Part shown: in pieces, positions 59,996-64,000 of the stretch
How the letters are laid out: the number at the start of each line of letters is the position of its first letter
Position numbering within the stretch: position 1 is the first letter of the stretch
Source of the DNA: Pseudomonas sp. ANT_H4
GTDB taxonomy: Bacteria; Pseudomonadota; Gammaproteobacteria; Pseudomonadales; Pseudomonadaceae
Assembly (NCBI RefSeq): GCF_008369295.1
Contig: NZ_VOBG01000009.1
Coordinates: 124,001-188,000 of the forward strand
Length of the DNA stretch: 64,000 nucleotides
Reading direction: 5' to 3'
Notes under the pieces: generated by a model
Seen by the model: only the letters and a program-made list of their open reading frames with translations
Database searches by the model: none
What the model was told of the DNA's origin: nothing
Translations under genes and position numbers: made by a program

Positions 59996-60643
59996 TTAAT
60001 AATTGCTTTTCAGGCGCATCGAAGTGGTGAGCCCGACCTGAGCATTTTCTTTGCGCAGATCATCCAAGGACAAGGCCGGATCCGAAGTGGCAGCGATAGA
60101 GCTCGCACAGCCGTGGCCACCCAGGCAAATGCTATGGATGACGAGGTTGGTCTGTTTCAGGTTCTCGGCTGACTGACCATTTGTGTTGTTGGCAGCATTG
60201 GTTGCCTCGGTCATGTTCATGGCCACCCCGTTGCCGAGGACGCCAGGAGTTGAACAAGAATTCATCGCAGCGCAGGTGGCCACCGACAAAGCAACAGATA
60301 CGCCCGTTGCCAACGCAGCACCCGCCCCAGTGTGGGCTTCTTTGTACTCGGAAGCTGGGCCTGCGTAGATCTCGCGTATTGAATAGGTGAGATCCGCATC
60401 ACCATGCACGACGTTGTATTTGGCGCTTTTCAGCGACTCATTCACAAAGTCGGCCATTTCAGTGTGGGTGTCAGTCGACACCGCCTTGACTGTACCTTTC
60501 CATCCTTCCTGTAACCGTGCATTGATCAACGAGGACTGGATACGGATGGGGCCCTTATCGACGAGCACGGGCTTTGACGCGCAGCCTACGAGAGTGGCAA
60601 AAATAAGTGAAACTGGGATGGCAGCGGAGAGTATCTTGAACAT
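59996..60643 (-). CDS. Outer-membrane lipoprotein, TraT-like in layout
   Basis: 215 residues from ATG 60643 (GGAGG upstream). Type II signal peptide with lipobox LVGC (LIFATLVGCASKP). After an N-terminal alpha/beta domain (TEMADFVNESLKSAKYNVVHGDADLTYSI) comes a glycine/alanine-rich hydrophobic stretch (GAGAALATGVSVALSVATCA), then a C-terminal domain. This lipobox/domain/hydrophobic-zipper layout resembles the surface-exclusion protein TraT, but residue similarity is low. It may therefore be an exclusion lipoprotein or another envelope protein. Confidence 0.6.
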   Translation of the reverse strand: MFKILSAAIPVSLIFATLVGCASKPVLVDKGPIRIQSSLINARLQEGWKGTVKAVSTDTHTEMADFVNESLKSAKYNVVHGDADLTYSIREIYAGPASEYKEAHTGAGAALATGVSVALSVATCAAMNSCSTPGVLGNGVAMNMTEATNAANNTNGQSAENLKQTNLVIHSICLGGHGCASSIAATSDPALSLDDLRKENAQVGLTTSMRLKSNY

Positions 60644-60854
60644 GTTGGGGCCTCCATGGAATAACATGTAACTATAATACTGGCTATCGACACATTAGCG
60701 CTAGTGGCATTATGGAATTGAAGTTTGGCGCAAGAACCAGGGCGCTAAGGCGGACTGGGATGAGGTACGCCAGATTGTTGTTAAACACCGCTTTGATTGA
60801 AGTGTGCATAGCATTTACCCGGACAGAGGTTAATGCCAGGCATTCTCTTAGCGG

Positions 60855-61673
60855 TTAGGTGTTTTCAAGTGTGCTTGGTCTAGAGACTGTGACCGAGAAC
60901 TGACCGGTCCAGGATATTCGCCCGGGGGCACCGGAAACCTCGGCCTGTTCGAAACCAGTGGCCGTGAACGTGGCATGTTTGCCGTGGCGAATGAAACCGC
61001 CTCTCCCCTCCACAATCAAAGTGATACCTCTGTCAGGGAACTCTGATTTCGTGAGCCCCGACTCCATATCCGCTGGGTCACCTTGCTTACAGACGAATAG
61101 GCCAACTCCCCAGTTCCTAGCCTGTTCAATAAGTTGCTGAAGGCTTTGATCTCTTGCCCCATGGAATCGCTCATCCAGAATTACGACGTCGCCGGCGTCG
61201 GGGTGAAACAGAGCTAGGTCTAAATTATGGACATCACCCACTTCAAAGCACCGGCCGGGGAAGTCCAGGCTGAGGGTATCCCAAACTACAGGTGGCCATC
61301 CGGCGGGCTTTGATGTGACGAAAAAAAGTTTGGATTTTGAAGCGGCCATGACCTGACCAGCTAGAACAAGTGCAGTCGTCGATTTACCGCAACCAACCCA
61401 TCCACAAACCATTATGAGAGGCTGTTCGTAGGTCAAATTGACGATCTTTTTCCCCCCATTATCAAGAGGCAAAGTGAAACTGGCGATCGCCGATCCTTTC
61501 TGGCCGCCGAGCCAATCGTTGACACGGTTCCATGGTAAGGCGAGACCATGCTTGAGCGCCGCTGCATCCAAAGCTTGATTGAGCGGAATATTCTGAGCTT
61601 TGACGAGCTTTTTGGCGTCCTTTTTCACTTGGTCAATAGTGGCGCCGGAAGGGAAGCGATTATCGTTGGGCAA
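60855..61673 (-). CDS. P-loop ATPase of unknown role
   Basis: 272 residues from TTG 61673, which follows AGGAG by six bases; GTG 61688 gives 277 residues. The N-terminus (IDQVKKDAKKLVKAQNIPLN) is a helical motif seen at the start of several plasmid proteins. Walker A CGWVGCGKSTTAL lies near residue 95 and Walker B DVVILDE near 165, with alternating beta strands. There are no HerA/VirB4/TraD-specific motifs. A conjugation-associated DNA translocase or partition role is possible, but it cannot be assigned. Confidence 0.7.
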   Translation of the reverse strand: MPNDNRFPSGATIDQVKKDAKKLVKAQNIPLNQALDAAALKHGLALPWNRVNDWLGGQKGSAIASFTLPLDNGGKKIVNLTYEQPLIMVCGWVGCGKSTTALVLAGQVMAASKSKLFFVTSKPAGWPPVVWDTLSLDFPGRCFEVGDVHNLDLALFHPDAGDVVILDERFHGARDQSLQQLIEQARNWGVGLFVCKQGDPADMESGLTKSEFPDRGITLIVEGRGGFIRHGKHATFTATGFEQAEVSGAPGRISWTGQFSVTVSRPSTLENT

Positions 61674-61688
61674 AGCATTCTCCTGCAC

Positions 61689-62031
61689 GGCTTTAGCGCC
61701 ACGCCCACAAGGCGCATCACCGTTAGGTAATGCTTAAAAAAGGTTTGCAGCCATGGCCTGATCCGGCCTTCGCCCAGGTGGGCGTGCAAGCGTTGGCAAA
61801 CGCTTATTACGATCATGCCTGAGGATAAAAATTATGCAAGACGGTTGTATTTGCTGAGTTCCAGGCGTGTGCACCTTCAACCCATGAGTAGTCGAAGTCA
61901 GGGGACGAATTGGTGCTTGGGTTGCTCGACACATAAAGTGCGAGGTCGCTTGCAGGTGCTTGCCAAGCGGGAAATTACCTGAGGTCAGGCTTGTCATGTG
62001 GGCTGCGAAAACAGGGGCGGGGGGGGAAATA
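61689..62031. other. Gene-free stretch before the structured RNA region
   Basis: No convincing coding frame on either strand. It holds a GC-rich dyad (GGCCTGATCCGGCC, 61755-61768), a G-tract near 62015 and AT-rich DNA around 61825. It would form the 5' region of the P-loop ATPase mRNA. Confidence 0.4.
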
Positions 62032-62400
62032 GTCAAAAAAAACTGGGCCTTTTGAAATACAAAAGAGCCCAGCCTTGGTAGTCACAGAAGCCGCGGCTCT
62101 GTAGATGGAATTCCACCGTTAATACCAAGACTGGGCTCACCTCTTTGAACGCCTTTTGGATCTGTCGATAGCAGTACGACGTTCACGGCTCGGCTAGCCT
62201 TGCGAAATCCCCACCAGTTGCACCTGGCTGCCATGTAACGGACGTGGTGTCCGGGGAAAGTCATTTGCGCTGTTCACTTAAGGGTGAACGACCTGAGGGA
62301 GTATCGCTACGACCTATTCATCCAAGCATGTGTTGTCTGCTATCGGGAGAAGCCCGATGCACGACTATTGTCTGATCTCGAAACTGGCGGTGCATCACCG
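62032..62400 (-). ncRNA. Structured non-coding RNA or attenuator, minus strand
   Basis: The minus strand ends in a canonical terminator: CTGGGC, bulge, TTTTG pairing with CAAAA/GCCCAG (62043-62072), followed by T8. The 5' arm of that terminator also pairs, over 15 of 16 bases, with GAGCCCAGTCTTGGTA (62138-62123) via TACCAAGGCTGGGCTC (62080-62065), so two folds exclude each other. Upstream stems include GTTCAC/GTGAAC (62272-62290), ATCGGG/CCCGAT (62342-62357) and GATGCAC/GTGCATC (62356-62396). No ORF of quality is present in 62082-62640. It could be a trans-acting sRNA or an attenuator. Confidence 0.5.
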
Positions 62401-62640
62401 AGTTGAGAACACAGAAGCAAGACACAAGGGATGCATTAGGGAGCGATACTATCAGGCGGTATGTGGGTGATGCGCTTACCCGTTACCGTGTTGACTACAA
62501 AGGAGGCTTCGCAACCTCGGACCTGACTGGCTTCTCCAGTGGGAGTATCCGTAAACTTTGTATCTGGTTATGCATATCAGCCCTTTGTAATTGATGCAGG
62601 CATTCACTCCGTCGCCTTCCTTGATAGGCCAGGCAAAAAA

Positions 62641-62660
62641 AACGGCCTCGAAAGGCCGGT
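62641..62660 (-). terminator. Terminator after the RDD-protein gene
   Basis: Minus strand CGGCCTTTCGAGGCCG followed by T8, about 135 bases after the RDD stop at 62795. Confidence 0.85.
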
Positions 62661-62794
62661 GGTGAGCCCTTGCGCTGAGTGATGATGCACAAGGGGCGTA
62701 CTTGGAGTGGCCACCTTTCACGGTTCGTACCCTGCGATCGGGTCGATCAGGGCCGAAAACTTCTACATGGGGCCGGGCTGCCGATTAACTGGCG

Positions 62795-63322
62795 TCAACC
62801 AGCCTTAGAGATGAAACGACGAGTGACGGTGGTCGATGCCAGCAAGTCAAAAAGACACTGGTTTTTCACGGTGAAAACAGGGATGGCCATAAAAGCGACC
62901 AGAACTGCGCCCAGGGCATAAGGGTTCGCAATACTCAACAGCAGAAACATGGACAGGATCTTGAGGGTGGTGCGGAACAGGCTTTGCCTGAACGAGATGT
63001 TGCCAACCATGGAGACCGTCCGGACCCGGAGTAGAAATTTCCCCAGGGTCGTACCGTTCCAGACCTTGATAAGGGTTGATTCGTACAGCAACCAAACGAG
63101 CGGCAAAGTGATTATAAAATAAGGCGCCAAACCCAAGGCAATTCCCTCATACCACTGTGCAAGCGCCAAACCTTCAGGAACTGAAAGTGCGGGGAAGGTG
63201 TGTGCGGCAAGGAAAGCGGAAACCGCCAACAAGACTAGCGTGAACGCAAAGACCAGGAGCCCGTCGATCGCTGTGGCCAGCAGCCGTCGGATGATAAACA
63301 GGGTGTTCAGCAAGGATTTCAT
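62795..63322 (-). CDS. RDD-family membrane protein
   Basis: 175 residues from ATG 63322 (a start at 63337 is possible). The N-terminal RRLLATAIDGLLVF matches the RDD pattern, with three to four membrane helices and the central GTTLGKFLLRVRTV motif typical of the family, plus the C-terminal NQCLFDLLASTTV. The role of RDD proteins is poorly defined, though some affect ion transport. The codons for FTVKN carry a perfect TTTTCACGGTGAAAA palindrome. Confidence 0.85.
   Translation of the reverse strand: MKSLLNTLFIIRRLLATAIDGLLVFAFTLVLLAVSAFLAAHTFPALSVPEGLALAQWYEGIALGLAPYFIITLPLVWLLYESTLIKVWNGTTLGKFLLRVRTVSMVGNISFRQSLFRTTLKILSMFLLLSIANPYALGAVLVAFMAIPVFTVKNQCLFDLLASTTVTRRFISKAG
62863..62877. repeat. 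Isolated parS-like palindrome inside the RDD gene
   Basis: TTTTCACGGTGAAAA. The central base G is the complement of the C variants in the array. It lies in coding sequence. Confidence 0.55.
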
Positions 63323-63340
63323 TGTTTTAGCCTTCAAGAG

Positions 63341-63361
63341 CCGCGGCAGAGGCTGCCGCGG
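63341..63361. repeat. Intercistronic hairpin
   Basis: CCGCGGCA/TGCCGCGG with a 5-base loop between the 63368 gene and the RDD gene. It lacks a U-run, so it may be a stabilising or attenuating hairpin rather than a terminator. Confidence 0.5.
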
Positions 63362-63367
63362 ATTAGG

Positions 63368-64000
63368 TTAGGGAAACATTGTGCTCATGGAATTAAGTAG
63401 AGCTATTTGCTCTGCATCCGGAGTCAGGCCGCCACCATCGACGGCGTCCATTTGTGCCATGGGTAGTGAATGTTCATGAGTCGGTTGCAACGTAGGAGGG
63501 GAGGTCTCTTGATCTACCGCGGTTTGGGAGTCTGTCGTTCCTGGTAAGGAGGGTCGATCAGGCTCTGTGGACAGGGGGAGTTCTGGAGGCTGCGGTTGAG
63601 CGGGCGGCTGGGCCGGTTGAGGATCCTGGGCCACTGTTGAATAGAAAGCAGCAGGTTCTCCTGACTGACCAGCTATAGGCTGACGACCACCAGCTTTTGC
63701 CGTTACCGATCGCTGCTTTGGAATGCGTTTGCGAGGTCTCGCACTGAGAGGCTCTCGGGCCCCTTTGGAGCCAACTGAAATCAATCCTCCGGGGCCAGAC
63801 AAGACTTTGTTCAACGCATCGTCGAGAGTGCCGGCTTCACTATGCTGAATAAACCACTGATAAAAAACACCCCTGATTAATGGTGTGTCATTACCGTATG
63901 GAAGTTCTGACATGAACTCGAGTAAGCCCGGGCACACTGCATCTGGGAGAGTTAAGTTAATTCGCCGTTCTGTTTCGTCTGGATCGTATACCCTTACAAG
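63368..64000 (-). CDS. Partial gene, ribbon-helix-helix-like N-terminus
   Basis: The frame is open to the window edge, so the 5' end is missing (211 codons visible, including the stop). The visible N-terminal part (DETERRINLTLPDAVCPG, LLEFMSELPYGNDTPLIRGV) resembles a ribbon-helix-helix fold, with a short beta strand and two helices. A basic middle (ARPRKRIPKQRSVTAKAG) and a Pro/Gln-rich tail follow. RHH proteins serve as relaxosome accessories or repressors. Internal starts at GTG 63937 or ATG 63913 are unlikely because coding similarity continues upstream. Confidence 0.65.
   Translation of the reverse strand, partial: LVRVYDPDETERRINLTLPDAVCPGLLEFMSELPYGNDTPLIRGVFYQWFIQHSEAGTLDDALNKVLSGPGGLISVGSKGAREPLSARPRKRIPKQRSVTAKAGGRQPIAGQSGEPAAFYSTVAQDPQPAQPPAQPQPPELPLSTEPDRPSLPGTTDSQTAVDQETSPPTLQPTHEHSLPMAQMDAVDGGGLTPDAEQIALLNSMSTMFP

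Noticed and set aside
62082..62264. 60-residue minus-strand frame
   Set aside because: Poor composition, no RBS, and it lies in strongly structured RNA-like sequence.

Overview
The window looks like part of a large conjugative plasmid of a Pseudomonas-type gammaproteobacterium. It has an F-type mating-pair gene block, topoisomerase III, an HD-domain TraI-like protein, KfrA, ParA/ParB, an iteron origin and a Rep protein, and no chromosomal housekeeping genes or tRNAs. The host assignment is inference from the protein flavour (ars genes, Tn4651-like transposon, integrase). No database search was possible.

Layout. 1-3585: a decayed arsenic operon, with arsR carrying an in-frame amber codon, arsD and arsA intact, and a truncated acr3. 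3585-7099: a Tn3-family transposon of the Tn4651/Tn5041 kind, which abuts the acr3 stump and lacks a recognisable left inverted repeat. 7120-23600: transfer genes (trbI, an S26 peptidase, traF, traH, traG; on the other strand a lytic transglycosylase, a small membrane protein, a PilB/GspE-like ATPase and a DsbA-like protein; then a Sel1-repeat protein, an HExxH membrane protein, and a traN split into two secreted proteins around a third gene). 23600-31450: a DNA-metabolism block with a RecG-like helicase, a DNA-binding protein, a VWA protein, an AAA+ ATPase, a DUF3150-type protein, and an HTH protein with a histone-H1-like tail. 31860-39300: an OB-fold protein, topoisomerase III, a membrane HD TraI-like protein and KfrA. 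39700-42300: a tyrosine recombinase module. 42660-51650: partition and replication: parAB, a HEPN protein, an array of about 15 parS-like palindromes, a small DUF736-like protein, an iteron origin and repA. 51900-64000: mostly uncharacterised genes, including an HDOD protein, a sigma-like regulator, a YqaJ exonuclease, lipoproteins, a P-loop ATPase, an RDD membrane protein, a partial gene at the edge and a structured non-coding region.

The most unusual signals are non-coding. Six genes (VWA, AAA+, DUF3150, the gene at 47416, the gene at 54418 and the YqaJ exonuclease) share a 5' leader in which a segment starting after a CAT triplet is complementary to the gene's own ribosome-binding site and encloses a small hairpin. 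The complementary segments change together from gene to gene, which suggests a translational switch over a DNA-processing regulon. A second shared motif (TTATTGGTACGYGTTA) lies at several transfer and maintenance promoters. The palindrome TTTTCACNGTGAAAA clusters beside parAB and resembles chromosomal parS with one extra central base. A minus-strand region at 62032-62400 has attenuator-like mutually exclusive stems.

Not seen: an oriT, other Mpf genes (traB/C/D/E/K/L/U/V/W) or tRNAs. These presumably lie outside the window or could not be recognised.
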